This document shows positions 25,426 to 36,000 of a DNA stretch of 64,000 nucleotides, in pieces (position 1 is the first letter of the stretch; each line of letters begins with the position of its first letter). The DNA is taken from positions 1,612,001 to 1,676,000 of the forward strand of contig NZ_FNSO01000004.1 of NCBI RefSeq assembly GCF_900105945.1. Reading direction: 5' to 3'. Below the pieces are notes generated by a model that saw only the letters and a program-made list of their open reading frames with translations, ran no database searches and was not told where the DNA came from. The translations under genes and the position numbers were made by a program. This stretch comes from Amycolatopsis tolypomycina. GTDB lineage: Bacteria; Actinomycetota; Actinomycetes; Mycobacteriales; Pseudonocardiaceae.

Positions 25426-26904
25426 ATGAACCAGCTTCCCGTGCTGCTCGGCGTCGGCGGCGTCGTGCTCCTCGCGTCCGTGCTGGCCGTGCGCGTGTCG
25501 ATCCGGCTCGGCCTGCCCTCGCTGCTGCTGTACCTGGGGATCGGCGTCCTGCTGGGCGAAGCCGGCTTCGGCATCCGGTTCGACAACCCCGAACTCACCC
25601 AGTCGCTCGGCCTCGCCGCGCTCGTCATGATCCTCGCCGAAGGCGGGCTGACCACCCGGTGGTCGGCGGTGAAACCCGCGCTGGGCCGCGGAATCGCACT
25701 GTCCACAGTGGCCGTCGTGGTGAGCGTCGCGGCCACCGGCGCCGCCCTGCACTGGCTGCTGGGCCTCGACTGGCGGCTGGCCCTGCTGTGGGGCGCGGTG
25801 CTCGCCTCGACCGACGCGGCCGCGGTGTTTTCGGTGCTGCGCACGGCGGGAATCGGAAAACGGCTCACCGGCGCGCTCGAACTCGAGTCGGGGATCAACG
25901 ACGCGCCGGCGTACATCGCCGTCGTGGTGCTGGCCGAAGGCACCACTGTGGACTGGACGCTGCCGCTGCTGGTGGTCTACGAGCTGACGGCGGGCCTGGT
26001 CATCGGCCTGGCCTTCGGCTGGCTCGGCGGGATCGCGCTGCGCCGGGCCGCGCTGCCGGCGACCGGTCTCTACCCGCTGGCCACGGTCGCGGTGTGCGTC
26101 GTCGCGTACTCGTCCGGGCAGCTGCTGCACGCGTCCGGGCTGCTCGCCACCTACGTTGCCGCGCTGGTGCTCGGCAATTCGCGGCTGCCACACCGGTCGG
26201 ACACGCTCTCGTTCGCCGAGGGGCTCGGGTGGCTGGCGCAGATCGGGCTGTTCGTGCTGCTCGGCCTGTTCGCCTCGCCGGGCCGGCTGCTCGACGCGAT
26301 CGTGCCGGGCCTGGTCGCGGGCGCCGTCGTGCTGCTGCTGGCGCGGCCGCTGTCGGTCGTGCTGTCGATGCTGCCGTTCCGCCTGCCGTGGCGGGAACAG
26401 GCGTTCCTGTCGTGGGCCGGGCTGCGCGGTGCCGTGCCGATCGTGCTCGCCATGATCCCGCTGTCGCAGGGCCTGCCGGGCGCGCAGCGGCTGGTCGACG
26501 CGGTGTTCGTGCTGGTCATCGTGCTGACGCTGGTGCAGGGGGCGACGCTCGGCCCGCTCGCGCGCAAGCTCGGGCTGGCCAAGAAGTCCGAGGCGCACGA
26601 GATCGAGGTCGACTCCGCGCCGCTGGACGAACTGGGCGCGGAACTGCTGCAGGTCCGCATCCAGCCGGGGTCGAAGCTGCACGGCGTGTACCTGTCCGAG
26701 CTGCGGCTGCCCATCGGGGCGACGATCAGCCTGGTCGTCCGCGACGGCGCGGGCTTCACGCCGCAGAAGACCAGCCGGCTGCAGGAGCACGACCAGTTGC
26801 TGGTCGTCACGACGAGCGCCGTCCGCGACGCCGTCGAACGCCGGTTGCGCGCGGTCGACCGGGCCGGGCGCCTGGCCCGGTGGAAGGGCGAGTCCGGCCG
26901 GTAA
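25426..26904 (+). CDS. K+/H+ antiporter, CPA1 family (NhaP2/CvrA-like)
   Basis: 492 residues from ATG 25426 with GGGAGGAGG upstream. About 12-13 membrane helices form a Na/H exchanger domain (1-385); ASTDAAAVFSVLRTAG and ELESGINDAPAYI contain the acidic ion-binding residues. The soluble C-terminal part (about 400-475, DELGAELLQVRIQPGSKLHGVYLSEL...TPQKTSRLQEHDQLLVV) is a TrkA-C/RCK-like ligand domain. It exchanges cytoplasmic K+ for protons in pH or osmotic adaptation; the RCK-like tail suggests nucleotide control. Confidence 0.87.
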   Translation: MNQLPVLLGVGGVVLLASVLAVRVSIRLGLPSLLLYLGIGVLLGEAGFGIRFDNPELTQSLGLAALVMILAEGGLTTRWSAVKPALGRGIALSTVAVVVSVAATGAALHWLLGLDWRLALLWGAVLASTDAAAVFSVLRTAGIGKRLTGALELESGINDAPAYIAVVVLAEGTTVDWTLPLLVVYELTAGLVIGLAFGWLGGIALRRAALPATGLYPLATVAVCVVAYSSGQLLHASGLLATYVAALVLGNSRLPHRSDTLSFAEGLGWLAQIGLFVLLGLFASPGRLLDAIVPGLVAGAVVLLLARPLSVVLSMLPFRLPWREQAFLSWAGLRGAVPIVLAMIPLSQGLPGAQRLVDAVFVLVIVLTLVQGATLGPLARKLGLAKKSEAHEIEVDSAPLDELGAELLQVRIQPGSKLHGVYLSELRLPIGATISLVVRDGAGFTPQKTSRLQEHDQLLVVTTSAVRDAVERRLRAVDRAGRLARWKGESGR

Positions 26905-26986
26905 TTCACACACAGTCTTCCCTGTAGTCCCTCTTTTGGCTTAATGTGCGCTCGTTCGAGTGAACATTGCCGGAGGAGTGCGTGCG

Positions 26987-27631
26987 GTGAACGTTTCGGT
27001 GCGAATGGCGGGCCTGGCTGCTGCGGTCATCTCGGCGGTGGGGCTCGCCGCCACCCCGGCGTCCGCCGCGCCGTTTCCGGAGCTGACGTTGCCGTTCGCG
27101 GCCGGCCAGCAGGTCTACTCGGCGGGCGTCCACTCCGACGACGGCAGCACCGGCGTCAAGAACGCCATCGACTTCAGCCCCGCCGACGGGACGGTCCGGG
27201 CGCCGCTGGCCGGCACGGTCCGCCTGCAGCACTGTGCGGGCGGTGACTGGGTGACCCTCGATCACCCGGGTGGGTGGCGGACGGGCTACTACCACCTGGA
27301 GGGCATCCGCGTCACCGACGGTGAGCAGGTCGAGGCCGGCGCGGTCCTCGGTTCGACCGGGAACGCGCTGCCGTGCGGCGGCAGCAGCACGGGCGCCCAC
27401 GTGCACTTCACGCTCTGGACGCTCCCGGACGCGGCGGCGGGCGACTGGGACGGCGTCGCGTTCGCCCGCCTGTCGACGACGGTCGCGGCGGCCCTCGGCG
27501 AGCCGATCGACGGCAAGACCCTGGGCGCCTGGCGGTTCGCGGCGGGGTCGGAGCAGTACTCGGGCACCGCGACGCACGTCGCGGAGGGCGTGGTGGTCCA
27601 GCTGCCGGGCCGCTTCCGCGCGAGCCGCTGA
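26987..27631 (+). CDS. Secreted M23 peptidase, LasA/beta-lytic-like
   Basis: 214 residues from GTG 26987 (GGAGGA 9 nt upstream). A signal peptide ends at about ATPASAAP. The zinc ligands fit the M23A layout: His in GVHSDDGS, Asp 13 residues later in NAIDFS (the spacing seen in LasA), and HxH in GAHVHFTLW. A classic LytM-type HxxxD is absent. Such enzymes cleave Gly-containing or stem-peptide bonds in peptidoglycan. Lysis of competing bacteria or wall remodelling are both possible. No genes are coupled to it. Confidence 0.8.
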   Translation: MNVSVRMAGLAAAVISAVGLAATPASAAPFPELTLPFAAGQQVYSAGVHSDDGSTGVKNAIDFSPADGTVRAPLAGTVRLQHCAGGDWVTLDHPGGWRTGYYHLEGIRVTDGEQVEAGAVLGSTGNALPCGGSSTGAHVHFTLWTLPDAAAGDWDGVAFARLSTTVAAALGEPIDGKTLGAWRFAAGSEQYSGTATHVAEGVVVQLPGRFRASR

Positions 27632-27683
27632 CCGCGCTGCCACTCACCCTCTGTGAGCGCCGTCTCAGAATGTGAGGCGGGAC

Positions 27684-27712
27684 TTGGCCGGCGACGGCCT
27701 TCTCGGTTACCT
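27684..27712 (+). promoter_or_regulatory. Promoter of the SAM-riboswitch aminotransferase gene
   Basis: TTGGCC (27684-27689), 17-bp spacer, TTACCT (27707-27712), placing transcription start just before the riboswitch. Upstream lie two short dyads, CTCA-N7-TGAG (27643-27657) and CTCA-N5-TGAG (27664-27676), which may be an operator. Confidence 0.45.
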
Positions 27713-27721
27713 TCTGGCTCA

Positions 27722-27850
27722 GGTCATGAGTGCCAGCGCGAAGCCCCGGCTTGCTGGCCGGCAACCCTCCAACCGCGGTGGGGTGCCCCGGGTGAAGACC
27801 GGGCCGGTCGCGCCGTGCGACGGGCAAGCGCGGGCCCCTCGCCGGGGTCC
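27722..27850 (+). ncRNA. SAM riboswitch (SAM-I/IV superfamily, SAM-IV most likely)
   Basis: GGTCATGAGTGCCAGCG (27722-27738), then AAGCCCCGGCTTGCTGGCCG, GCAACCCTCC, GGTGGGGTGCC and GGGTGAAGACC (27790-27800) form the S-box-type core closed by GGTC/GACC. A GC-rich segment follows (27801-27850, GGGCAAGCGCGGGCCCC and CCGGGG) that could form the extra pseudoknot typical of SAM-IV. S-adenosylmethionine binding should shut off the gene 25 bp downstream, tying it to sulfur or methionine metabolism. Confidence 0.93.
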
Positions 27851-27875
27851 CCCGGATCGCCGAGGAGGCACCCCG

Positions 27876-29210
27876 ATGACTCTCGCCATCGACCGCACCC
27901 AGCTCGAAACCCGCGGAAACCACGCCATCCCCGCCGTCGCGGGCGCGGCGCTGCGAGTGCCGCTGGTGACCGGGGAAACCATCGGCTACGCCAACCTCGA
28001 CCACGCCGCGAGCGCCCCCTGTCTCGACGCCGTCCGCACCAAGGTCGACGAGTTCCTGCCCTGGTACGCCAGCGTCCACCGCGGCGCCGGCTTCGCCTCG
28101 CAGGTCTCCACCAAGCTCTACGAGCGCACCCGCGACGTCCTGCGCCGCTTCGTCGGCGCGCGGCGGACCGACACCGTCGTCTTCACCCGCAACACCACCG
28201 ATTCCTTCAACCTGCTCGCGCGCAGCCTGCCGCGGCACACCACGGTCGTCGTCTTCGACACCGAGCACCACGCCGCTCTCCTGCCGTGGCAGGGGCCGAA
28301 CGTGCGCCGGATCCCGACCCCGCGCACCCGGCTGGCCGCGGTGTCCGCTGTGGACGAAGCACTCGCCGACGCCCCGCAGGGACCGCGGCTGGTCGTCGTC
28401 ACCGGAGCGTCCAATGTGACCGGTGAGCTGCTCCCGGTGGCGGAAATCGCCGCCGTGGCGCGGAAACACGGCGCCCGCGTCGCGCTCGACGCCGCCCAGC
28501 TGGCCCCGCACCGCCGGATCTCGATCAAGGACTTGGACGTCGACTACGTCGCCCTGTCCGGCCACAAGCTCTACGCCCCCTTCGGTGCCGGCGCGCTGAT
28601 CGGCCGCGCCGACTGGCTGCGTGCCGCCCGTCCGTACCTCGCCGGCGGCGGCGCGACCAAGCTCGTCACCGAAGACGCCGTCGTCTGGAACACCGGCCCG
28701 GAACGCCACGAAGCCGGCTCGCCCAACACCGTCGGCGTGTACGCGCTCGGCGTCGCGTGCGAGACCCTGAGCGAGAACTGGGCCGCGATCGAAGACCACG
28801 AGCAGGCCCTGCTCGCCCGGCTGCGCAAGGGTCTCGAGAGCATCCCGGGCTGCGCCGAGCTGCGGCTGTTCGACGCGCCGGTCGACCGGGTCGGCACGGT
28901 CAGCTTCGTCGTCGACGGCTTCGACCCCGGCTGGCTCGCCGCCGTGCTGTCGGCCGAGTACGGCATCGGCGTCCGCGACGGCGCCTTCTGCGCCCACATC
29001 GCGGCCAAGCGCTTGATCGGCGTCACCGGCGGCGACGGGCAGCAGGCGGTCCGCGTCAGCCTCGGCCTCGGCAGCACGGAGGAGCACGTCGACCGCGTGC
29101 TCCTGGCCCTGCGCCAGATCGTCGCGCGCGGCGCCCGCTGGGAGTACGCGAAGGTGGACGGCCGCTGGGCGCCGGTCGGCGACCCGCGGGAGCTGCCGCC
29201 CTTCTGCTGA
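27876..29210 (+). CDS. Class V aminotransferase / cysteine desulfurase-like enzyme
   Basis: 444 residues from ATG 27876 (GAGGAGG upstream). Marks: YANLDHAASAP, TRNTTDSFNLLARSL, TEHHAALLPW, LDAAQLAPHRRI and ALSGHKLYAPFGAGAL with the PLP lysine Lys231. Cys372 (DGAFCAHI) sits in the region of the catalytic loop of SufS-type desulfurases. It could release sulfur from cysteine or a related compound. SAM-riboswitch control supports a role in sulfur recycling. The exact substrate is unknown. Confidence 0.85.
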   Translation: MTLAIDRTQLETRGNHAIPAVAGAALRVPLVTGETIGYANLDHAASAPCLDAVRTKVDEFLPWYASVHRGAGFASQVSTKLYERTRDVLRRFVGARRTDTVVFTRNTTDSFNLLARSLPRHTTVVVFDTEHHAALLPWQGPNVRRIPTPRTRLAAVSAVDEALADAPQGPRLVVVTGASNVTGELLPVAEIAAVARKHGARVALDAAQLAPHRRISIKDLDVDYVALSGHKLYAPFGAGALIGRADWLRAARPYLAGGGATKLVTEDAVVWNTGPERHEAGSPNTVGVYALGVACETLSENWAAIEDHEQALLARLRKGLESIPGCAELRLFDAPVDRVGTVSFVVDGFDPGWLAAVLSAEYGIGVRDGAFCAHIAAKRLIGVTGGDGQQAVRVSLGLGSTEEHVDRVLLALRQIVARGARWEYAKVDGRWAPVGDPRELPPFC

Positions 29211-29226
29211 GCGCTAGCCTGGGCGG

Positions 29227-29646
29227 ATGGGGAGAGGGCCGCGTTTCTGGTTTCCGCTGGCACTGCTGGGATTCGCCGAGATCGGCCTGGCTGCGGTGCA
29301 ACTGCTGGCGCGCCGCAGCCAGGCCCAAGCCGAAGCCGCGAACCTCCTGCTCCGGCCGGCTGTCCCGCCCGGCACCACCGAGTACAGCCGCGCGCTGTGG
29401 CTTCCCCTGGACGACTTCCACACGACGGGGAATCCCTTGCCCAGCGGACCCGCGTGGCTGGTCGCGCTCGGCCTGCTCGTCCTCGCCGCGTACGAGCGCA
29501 GCCGGTTCATCCTGGTGACGACGGCCGCGTTCGCCCTGGTCGCCGTGGTGCTCTCGGCGGACATGGCGGGCATGCTGGCCTCGGCCATTATCCTCCTGGC
29601 CGCCGCCTTCGTCGCCCTGCTGCGGCAGAAGCCCCGGATACCCTGA
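29227..29646 (+). CDS. Small membrane protein, tandem paralogue 1
   Basis: 139 residues; no family recognised. N-terminal helix (about 7-28), an extracytoplasmic loop with the aromatic/acidic stretch TEYSRALWLPLDDFHTTGN, then three hydrophobic segments (about 78-95, 97-112, 115-134). It shares [17 protein letters not shown] with the next gene ([17 protein letters not shown]), pointing to tandem duplication. It begins 16 bp after the aminotransferase stop, so it may be in the same SAM-controlled operon. Confidence 0.6.
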   Translation: MGRGPRFWFPLALLGFAEIGLAAVQLLARRSQAQAEAANLLLRPAVPPGTTEYSRALWLPLDDFHTTGNPLPSGPAWLVALGLLVLAAYERSRFILVTTAAFALVAVVLSADMAGMLASAIILLAAAFVALLRQKPRIP

Positions 29647-29650
29647 CCCG

Positions 29651-30238
29651 ATGGGGAGTCCGCGGAGGTCCTGGTTCCCGTTGGCCGCGCTGGGGTTCGC
29701 GCTGCTCGTGCTGGTGGCCGTCGAACTGGTCCCCGCCCCCAACAAGAGCACGCTGAACGGGGCCGCCGACAACGCGCTCAGCGGCACCGGCCTGGCGAGT
29801 GAGCAGCGTTCGGTCGCCATCGCCGTCGCGTACGACGTCGTGCCGTCGGCGACGCTCGGCTGGCTCGCCGGCCTCGCCTGCGTGGTCCTCGCCGTCGCCG
29901 CCTGGTACTGGCGGCAGCTGCGGCCACCGCGCCCGGGCCGGTTCGTCCTCGGCACGCTCGGGGCGCTGGCCGCCGTCCCGCTGCTCGACCTGGCCGGCGC
30001 CCTCCAGTTCCGGCTCGACGGCGACGTCCGCGGCCCGCTGCTCGCGACGCTGGGCCTCCTCGTGCTGGCGGCCTACGAGCGCAGCTGGTTCCTGACCACC
30101 GTCGCCGGGGTGTTCGCACTGGTCGCGACGCTGTTCGAGCCCCCGGCCGCGGGCGCGCTCGGCGGGGCGGGCGTCCTGCTCGCGGCCGCGTTCGCCGTGC
30201 TCCTGCGGCCGCGTCCGGACGGGCCCGCCGCGGCCTGA
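29651..30238 (+). CDS. Small membrane protein, tandem paralogue 2
   Basis: 195 residues; no family recognised. It starts 4 bp after paralogue 1 and has the same start pattern ([21 protein letters not shown] versus MGRGPRFWFPLALLGFAEIGL). It has one N-terminal helix, a loop, then about five hydrophobic segments including the shared [17 protein letters not shown] block. Compared with paralogue 1 it has two extra central helices. Function unknown. Confidence 0.6.
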   Translation: MGSPRRSWFPLAALGFALLVLVAVELVPAPNKSTLNGAADNALSGTGLASEQRSVAIAVAYDVVPSATLGWLAGLACVVLAVAAWYWRQLRPPRPGRFVLGTLGALAAVPLLDLAGALQFRLDGDVRGPLLATLGLLVLAAYERSWFLTTVAGVFALVATLFEPPAAGALGGAGVLLAAAFAVLLRPRPDGPAAA

Positions 30239-30261
30239 CCAGCGCCGTGGACAATGGAGCG

Positions 30262-30909
30262 GTGAGCACCGAGCCCAGCCACTCCGAACCCGACACCGCC
30301 GCGCCCGCCGAAGCGGTGCCCGACACCGCGGCCGATCCTGCGGCCGACGCGCCCGAGAACCCGGAGGTCCCGGCGAAGCCGCTGCTGCCGAAGCGGCGGG
30401 TCGGCTGGGTCTTCGCGGTCGCCGTCGTGTTCTGGGCGATCGACCTGGTGACGAAGAACCTGGTCGTCGCCAACCTGGAGGGCAAGGAGCCGGTCCGGAT
30501 CCTCGGCGGGCTGATCTACCTGCAGGTGATCCGCAACCCGGGTGCCGCGTTCTCGATGGCCACCGGCATGACCTGGGTGCTCGCCCTCGTCGCGCTCGCC
30601 GTCGTCATCGCGATCGTCTGGCTCTCGCGGCGGCTGCGCTCGATCGGCTGGGCGATCGGCCTCGGCCTCGTGCTCGCCGGCGCCACCGGCAACCTGACCG
30701 ACCGCATCTTCCGCGCGCCCGGCGGGCTGCAGGGCCACGTCGTCGACTTCATCTCGGCCTTCGCCCCCAACGGCAAGGGCTTCGCGATCTTCAACATCGC
30801 CGACTCCGCGATCTGCGTCGGCGGCGCCCTGATCGTGCTGCTGTCCCTGCTCGGCAAGGACTACGACGGCACGTCCACCAAGGACAAGAAGAAAGAGGAA
30901 CAGGCGTGA
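30262..30909 (+). CDS. lspA: Signal peptidase II
   Basis: 215 residues from GTG 30262 (GTG 30247 is an alternative; neither has an ideal ribosome site). An acidic Pro/Ala-rich N-terminal extension (about 1-38) precedes four membrane helices. The catalytic aspartates lie in GNLTDRIFR and [22 protein letters not shown] is also conserved. The enzyme removes signal peptides from diacylglyceryl-modified lipoproteins, such as the DUF305 protein in this window. The stop overlaps rluD (GTGA). Confidence 0.93.
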   Translation: MSTEPSHSEPDTAAPAEAVPDTAADPAADAPENPEVPAKPLLPKRRVGWVFAVAVVFWAIDLVTKNLVVANLEGKEPVRILGGLIYLQVIRNPGAAFSMATGMTWVLALVALAVVIAIVWLSRRLRSIGWAIGLGLVLAGATGNLTDRIFRAPGGLQGHVVDFISAFAPNGKGFAIFNIADSAICVGGALIVLLSLLGKDYDGTSTKDKKKEEQA

Positions 30910-31835
30910 GCTCGCGGATGCTCCCGGTGCCCGACGGGCTCGACGGGATGCGGGTCGACGCCGGCCTCGCCAAGCTGCTCGGCCTGTCCCGCACGGTCGT
31001 CGCCGAGCTCGCCGAAGCCGGCGACGTGCTGCTCGACGGCCGTCCCGCGGGCAAGTCCGACCGCCTCTCCGGCGGCGGCCTGCTCGAGATCACGCTGCCC
31101 GAGCCGGCGAACCCGGTCGAGGTCGTCGCGCAGCCGGTCGAGGGCATGCAGATCCTGCACGACGACGACGACATCGTGGTGATCTCGAAGCCGGTCGGCG
31201 TCGCCGTGCACCCGAGCCCCGGCTGGACCGGCCCGACCGTGGTCGGCGGGCTCGCCGCGGCAGGCCTGCGCATCGCGACCTCGGGCGCGGCGGAGCGCCA
31301 GGGCGTCGTGCACCGGCTCGACGCGGGCACCACCGGCGTGATGGTCGTGGCCAAGAGCGAGCACGCGTACACCGTGCTGAAGCGCGCGTTCAAGGAACGC
31401 ACGGTCGACAAGGGCTACCACGCGATCGTCCAGGGCCACCCGGACCCGACGCGCGGCACGATCGACGCCCCGATCGACCGCCACCCCCGCCACGACTACA
31501 AGTTCGCCGTGGTCCAGGGCGGCCGCCCGAGCGTGACGCACTATGAGGTCGTCGAGGCGTTCCGCGCCGCGTCGCTCGCGCACATCAAGCTCGAAACCGG
31601 GCGGACGCACCAGATCCGCGTCCACTTCTCGGCGCTGCGGCACCCCTGCGTCGGCGACCTGACCTACGGCGCGGACCCGGTGCTGGCCCGCCACCTCGGC
31701 CTGAGCAGGCAGTGGCTGCACGCGAAGACGCTGGCGTTCGCGCACCCGGCGGACGGCCGCTGGGTCGAGTTCGAGTCGGAGTACCCGGACGACCTGGCGA
31801 AGGCACTGGAGATCCTGCGCGACGAGAGCTACTAA
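30906..31835 (+). CDS. rluD: RluD-family pseudouridine synthase
   Basis: 309 residues from GTG 30906, coupled to lspA. The N-terminal S4-like RNA-binding domain (about 1-75) includes [32 protein letters not shown]. The catalytic domain carries [18 protein letters not shown] with the active Asp near residue 139, and [26 protein letters not shown]. It makes pseudouridine in 23S rRNA. The lspA-rluD pair is conserved in many bacteria. The 3' end overlaps the convergent DUF4352 gene by 4 bp. Confidence 0.93.
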   Translation: MSSRMLPVPDGLDGMRVDAGLAKLLGLSRTVVAELAEAGDVLLDGRPAGKSDRLSGGGLLEITLPEPANPVEVVAQPVEGMQILHDDDDIVVISKPVGVAVHPSPGWTGPTVVGGLAAAGLRIATSGAAERQGVVHRLDAGTTGVMVVAKSEHAYTVLKRAFKERTVDKGYHAIVQGHPDPTRGTIDAPIDRHPRHDYKFAVVQGGRPSVTHYEVVEAFRAASLAHIKLETGRTHQIRVHFSALRHPCVGDLTYGADPVLARHLGLSRQWLHAKTLAFAHPADGRWVEFESEYPDDLAKALEILRDESY

Positions 31836-32884
31836 TCCTCGATCGACCAGGTCAGCGTGCGCTCGTCCGGCTCCGGCCGCGGGCTCCAGCGCACCGAGAC
31901 CACGCGCGTGGCGTCCGGCAGGACGTACACGGTGTGGCCGCCCAGCGTCTCGCCCGGCTTGACGCCGATCTTGTGCGGCGGCCGGGACGTCAGCGACACC
32001 GGCGCCTTGCCGATCGCCGTGCCGTCGGCGGCGAGCAGCTCGAGGTAGTTGTCCGGCAGCGACGCGAACGGGATCGCCCCGCGGTTGGTGATCTCGGTGT
32101 GCACGACCACCGCGCGCTCGCCGTCCTCCAGGCGGTACCCGGCCGCGCTGAACAGGTAGTCGGCCGGGTCCTGGACCTCCAGCAGCTGGACCGACAGCTG
32201 CTCGCCCTCCAGGCCCTGGGTCTCCATGACCTCGCCCAGCTTGCCGCGCTTGCCGGCGGCGGGCCCGGTCGGCCGCGCGGGCTCGTCGCCGCGCGCCCAT
32301 GACGCCGTCTGCGGGACGCCCCACGTGCTCACCGCCGGGTCGAGCGGCACCGGCGGCGGGGTGAACGGCCGGGGCGGCTGCGGCGGCCGGGGCGGCGGGC
32401 CGGGGTAGCGCCCGGACGGCGTGCCCTGGACGTTGTGCGGCCCGGATGGCGTGCCCTGGACGTTGTAGGGCCCCGAAGGCGCGCCTTGGACGTTGTACGG
32501 CCCCGAAGGTGCGCCTTGCACGGTGTACGGCCCCGAGGGCGCGCCCTGGACGTTGTACGGCCCCGAAGGCGTGCCCTGGACCGGCGGCGGCATCGGCGGG
32601 CCGGGCTGCGGCGGCGGGGCCGGCTGCTGCGGGACGGGCGGCGCGAACTGCTGCTGCGGCGGCCGGTTCGCCCACGACGGCGGCGCGCCGGCGATGGCCG
32701 CGCGCAGCCCGTTCGGGTCGCTTTCGACGCCGACGAGCAGGGGCAGCCCGCTGCCGGAGAGGGCGACCAGCCGGTAGGCGACCTCGCGGGGATCCATGCC
32801 GACCTTGGCCGCGAGCTCGTGCACCGCGGCCTTGCCGAGGTCGGCGAGCGCGGCGAGCAGGCGGGTATCCACGGGATCGGTCAC
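31832..32884 (-). CDS. Winged-helix/DUF4352-like protein with Pro-rich decapeptide repeats
   Basis: 350 residues from GTG 32884. N-terminal helix-turn-helix-like region (about 1-60; [38 protein letters not shown]) resembles AsnC-type DNA-binding folds. A Pro/Gln-rich region contains six decapeptide repeats VQG(A/T)PSGPYN at about 102-161. The C-terminal part (about 220-345; [34 protein letters not shown]) resembles DUF4352-type immunoglobulin-like domains. The mix of a cytoplasmic-type helix-turn-helix with a domain common in secreted proteins is odd, and there is no signal peptide or membrane helix. Function unknown. Confidence 0.65.
   Translation of the reverse strand: MTDPVDTRLLAALADLGKAAVHELAAKVGMDPREVAYRLVALSGSGLPLLVGVESDPNGLRAAIAGAPPSWANRPPQQQFAPPVPQQPAPPPQPGPPMPPPVQGTPSGPYNVQGAPSGPYTVQGAPSGPYNVQGAPSGPYNVQGTPSGPHNVQGTPSGRYPGPPPRPPQPPRPFTPPPVPLDPAVSTWGVPQTASWARGDEPARPTGPAAGKRGKLGEVMETQGLEGEQLSVQLLEVQDPADYLFSAAGYRLEDGERAVVVHTEITNRGAIPFASLPDNYLELLAADGTAIGKAPVSLTSRPPHKIGVKPGETLGGHTVYVLPDATRVVSVRWSPRPEPDERTLTWSIED
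32402..32581 (-). repeat. Six tandem 30-bp coding repeats
   Basis: Six consecutive 30-bp units encode [14 protein letters not shown] decapeptides. Unit sequences differ mostly at synonymous or Ala/Thr positions, suggesting slippage-based expansion within the gene at 31832-32884. Confidence 0.85.
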
Positions 32885-33023
32885 GGCCACCCCTCGAACG
32901 CTACCGCCTCGCCGTTCCGCGGTGCCGCAGGCCGTCCGCCCCGGGCGAACGGTCCGCCGTTTCTGTCGGTGATCTCCGTTAGGGTCGGCCGGGAGCACAA
33001 CAGTCGAAGCTGGGGGTCCTGCC

Positions 33024-36000
33024 ATGACCGCGGTCACCGAACTCGCCGACGAGTTCGTCGAAGCGCTGTTCGCCGCCGATCCGCTGACGCCCGCGCTGCT
33101 GGGCATCCGGCCGGCGGAGCCCGGGCTGGCGGACGTGTCCGCCGAGGCCGAGCAGGCGTTCCGGGCCCGGCTCGCGGCGTTCCTCGAACGCGCCCGCGCA
33201 CTGGAGGCGGACACCGCCGAGGACCGTCTCACCCGCGAGGTCCTCATCACCACGGCGGAAAACCGCATCGCGGCGATCGACAGCCGGATGACCGAGTTCA
33301 CGGTCACCGACCTGTCGATCGGGCCCGCGGCCGGCCTCCTCATGACGCTGCCGATGACGACCGTGACGGCGGGCGAGGCCGCCGAGGCCCAGCTCGGCCG
33401 GCTGGCCGCGGTCCCCGGCCACCTGCGCCAGGCCGCGCGGCGGCACGCCGAAGGCATCGCCGCCGGCCTGCTGCCGGTGGCCCACCTGGTCGACGCCGCG
33501 GTCGCGCACCTCGACCGCTACCTCGCCGAGCCCGACGCCGACCCGCTGCGCCGCCAGCCCGCGCCGGACGAAGAGTTCGAGCGGCGGCGCGAGGAGCTGC
33601 TCGCCGACGTCGTCCGGCCGGCCTTCGCCGAGTACCGCGAATTCCTGGTCACCGAGGTCAAGCCGCACGGGCGGCCCGCCGACCGGCCCGGCCTGCCGTG
33701 GCTGCCCGGCGGCGCGGAGACCTACGCCCGCCTGGCGCGCACGCACACGACCACCGACCTCACCCCGGAAGAGCTGCACCGGATCGGCCTCGACACCATC
33801 GCCTCGCTCGCCGTCGAGTACCGCGAGCTGGGGCAGAAGGTGTTCGGCACCGACGACCTCGCCGAGATCTTCCGCCGCCTGCGTACCGACCCGGACCTGC
33901 GCTGGCGCAGTGCCGAAGAGCTGCTCGAGACCGCCCGCACGGCCGTCGCCCGTGCCACCGCGGAGGCCCCGAAGTGGTTCGGCCGGATCCCGGAGCAGCA
34001 GTGCACGGTCGAGGCGGTGCCGTCGGAGGTCGCCCCCGGCGCGCCCGCGGCCTACTACCTGCGCGCGGCCGCCGACGGGTCCCGGCCGGGGATCTACTTC
34101 GCGAACACCCACGAAGCCACCGAGCGGCTGCGGCACATGGCCGAGACCACCGCGTTCCACGAAGCCGTGCCGGGGCACCACTTCCAGATCAGCATCGCCC
34201 AAGGGCTCACCGAGCTGCCGCTGCTGCGCCGCATCGGCATGTTCAACGCCTACGTCGAGGGCTGGGGGCTCTACAGCGAGCGCCTCGCCGAAGAGATGGG
34301 GCTCTACTCCGACGACGTCGCCCGGCTCGGCATGCTGGCCGGCGATTCGCTGCGGGCGGGCCGGCTGGTCGTCGACACCGGGCTGCACGCGCTCGGGTGG
34401 AGCCGGCAGCAGGCCGTCGACTACCTGCTGGAGCACACGCCCGAGGCGCGCGCGGAGATCGAATCCGAGGTCGACCGCTACATCGCCTGGCCGGGCCAGG
34501 CGCTCGGGTACATGGTGGGGCGGCGGGAGATCCAGCGCGCCCGGGCCCGCGCCGAGCAGCGGCTCGGCTCGCGGTTCGACGTCCGCGCGTTCCACGACCT
34601 CGTGCTGGCCGGCGGCCAGCTGCCGCTGTCGGTCCTCGCCACCGTCGTCGACGAGTGGGTGGCCGGGCACGGCGACACCGTCGACGGCCTGGCCAACGAG
34701 CTCGTCGAGCTGTCGTTCGAGCAGGAGCCGCTGCACCCGTCGGTCCTCGGCCTGCCCGCCGACCACGACCGGCTCGGTGACCAGAGCCGGGCGGCGCAGG
34801 AGCGGTTCCGCGCCGCGTACACGGATCTGGCCGCCCGCGCGCGGGCGCTGGCCACCGAAGGCCTGACGCCGGACGAAGCCGTCACGCGCGAGGTCGTGAT
34901 CGCCTCCGCCGAGGTCGAGGCCGACAGGCTCGGCGCGCGGGCCGCGGACATCGCGGTCAGCGACGGGCTCACCGCGCCCGCGCTCGGGCTGCTGATGTAC
35001 CTGCCGTACTACAAGCTCGACGACGAAAAGAAGGCGCGCGGCTACCTGGCCCGGCTCGCCGCGATCGAGCCGTTCCTCGCCGAGCTCACCGAGCGCCAGC
35101 GCGAAAGCCTGGCCGAAGGGCTGGTACCGCCGGCGTACCTCGCCCGCGTCGGCGTCGAGTACATCGACCGCTACCTCGGCGCGCCGGAGGGCGACCCGCT
35201 GAAGGTGGGCACGACCGCGGCGGTCGAGGGCTTCGAAGCCGAGCGCGACAGGCTGCTCGCCGAGGTCGTCCACCCGGCGTACGCGCGCTACCGGGACTTC
35301 CTGCGCACGGAGGTCGAGCCGGCCGGGCGGCCCGACACCGCCCCGGGCATCTCCCACCTGCCGGGCGGCGCCGAGCGGTACGCCGCCCTGATCCGCGCCG
35401 AGACGACCACCGAGCGCACCGCACAGGAGCTGCACGAAACCGGTCTGGCGCTGATCGAGCGGCTCGGGGCGGAGTACCGCGAGCTGGGCGCGAAGGTGTT
35501 CGGCACCACCGAGCTGCCGGAGATCTTCGAGCGCCTGCGCACCGATCCGGCGCTGCGCTGGCGGGACGGCGAGGAGCTGCTGTCGGCGGCCCGGGACGCC
35601 ATCGCCCGCGCCGAAGCCGTCGCGCCGCGGTGGTTCTCGCGCATCCCGGCGGAGAAGTGCGAGGTCGCGCCGGTCCCGGAGGCCGACGCGGCGAGCGGCA
35701 CCATCGCGTACTACCTTCAGCCGTCGCTCGACGGCACACGGCCGGGCACGTACTACGCGAACACGCACGAGGCGGAGAAGCGGCCGCGGTTCACCAGCGA
35801 GGCGATCGCGTTCCACGAAGCCGTGCCGGGGCACCACTTCCAGCTCAGCCTGGCGCAGGAACTGCGTGACCTGCCGCTGCTGCGGCGGATCGGCATGTTC
35901 AACGCCTACGCCGAAGGCTGGGGCCTCTACGCCGAGCGGCTCGCCGACGAGATGGGGCTGTACTCCGACGACGTCGCGCGGCTGGGCATGCTCACGCAGG

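Noticed and set aside
26987..27631. The M23 peptidase considered inactive because the LytM-type HxxxD is missing
   Set aside because: A His lies 13 residues before the Asp, as in LasA/beta-lytic enzymes, and the HxH is present, so the zinc site looks complete.
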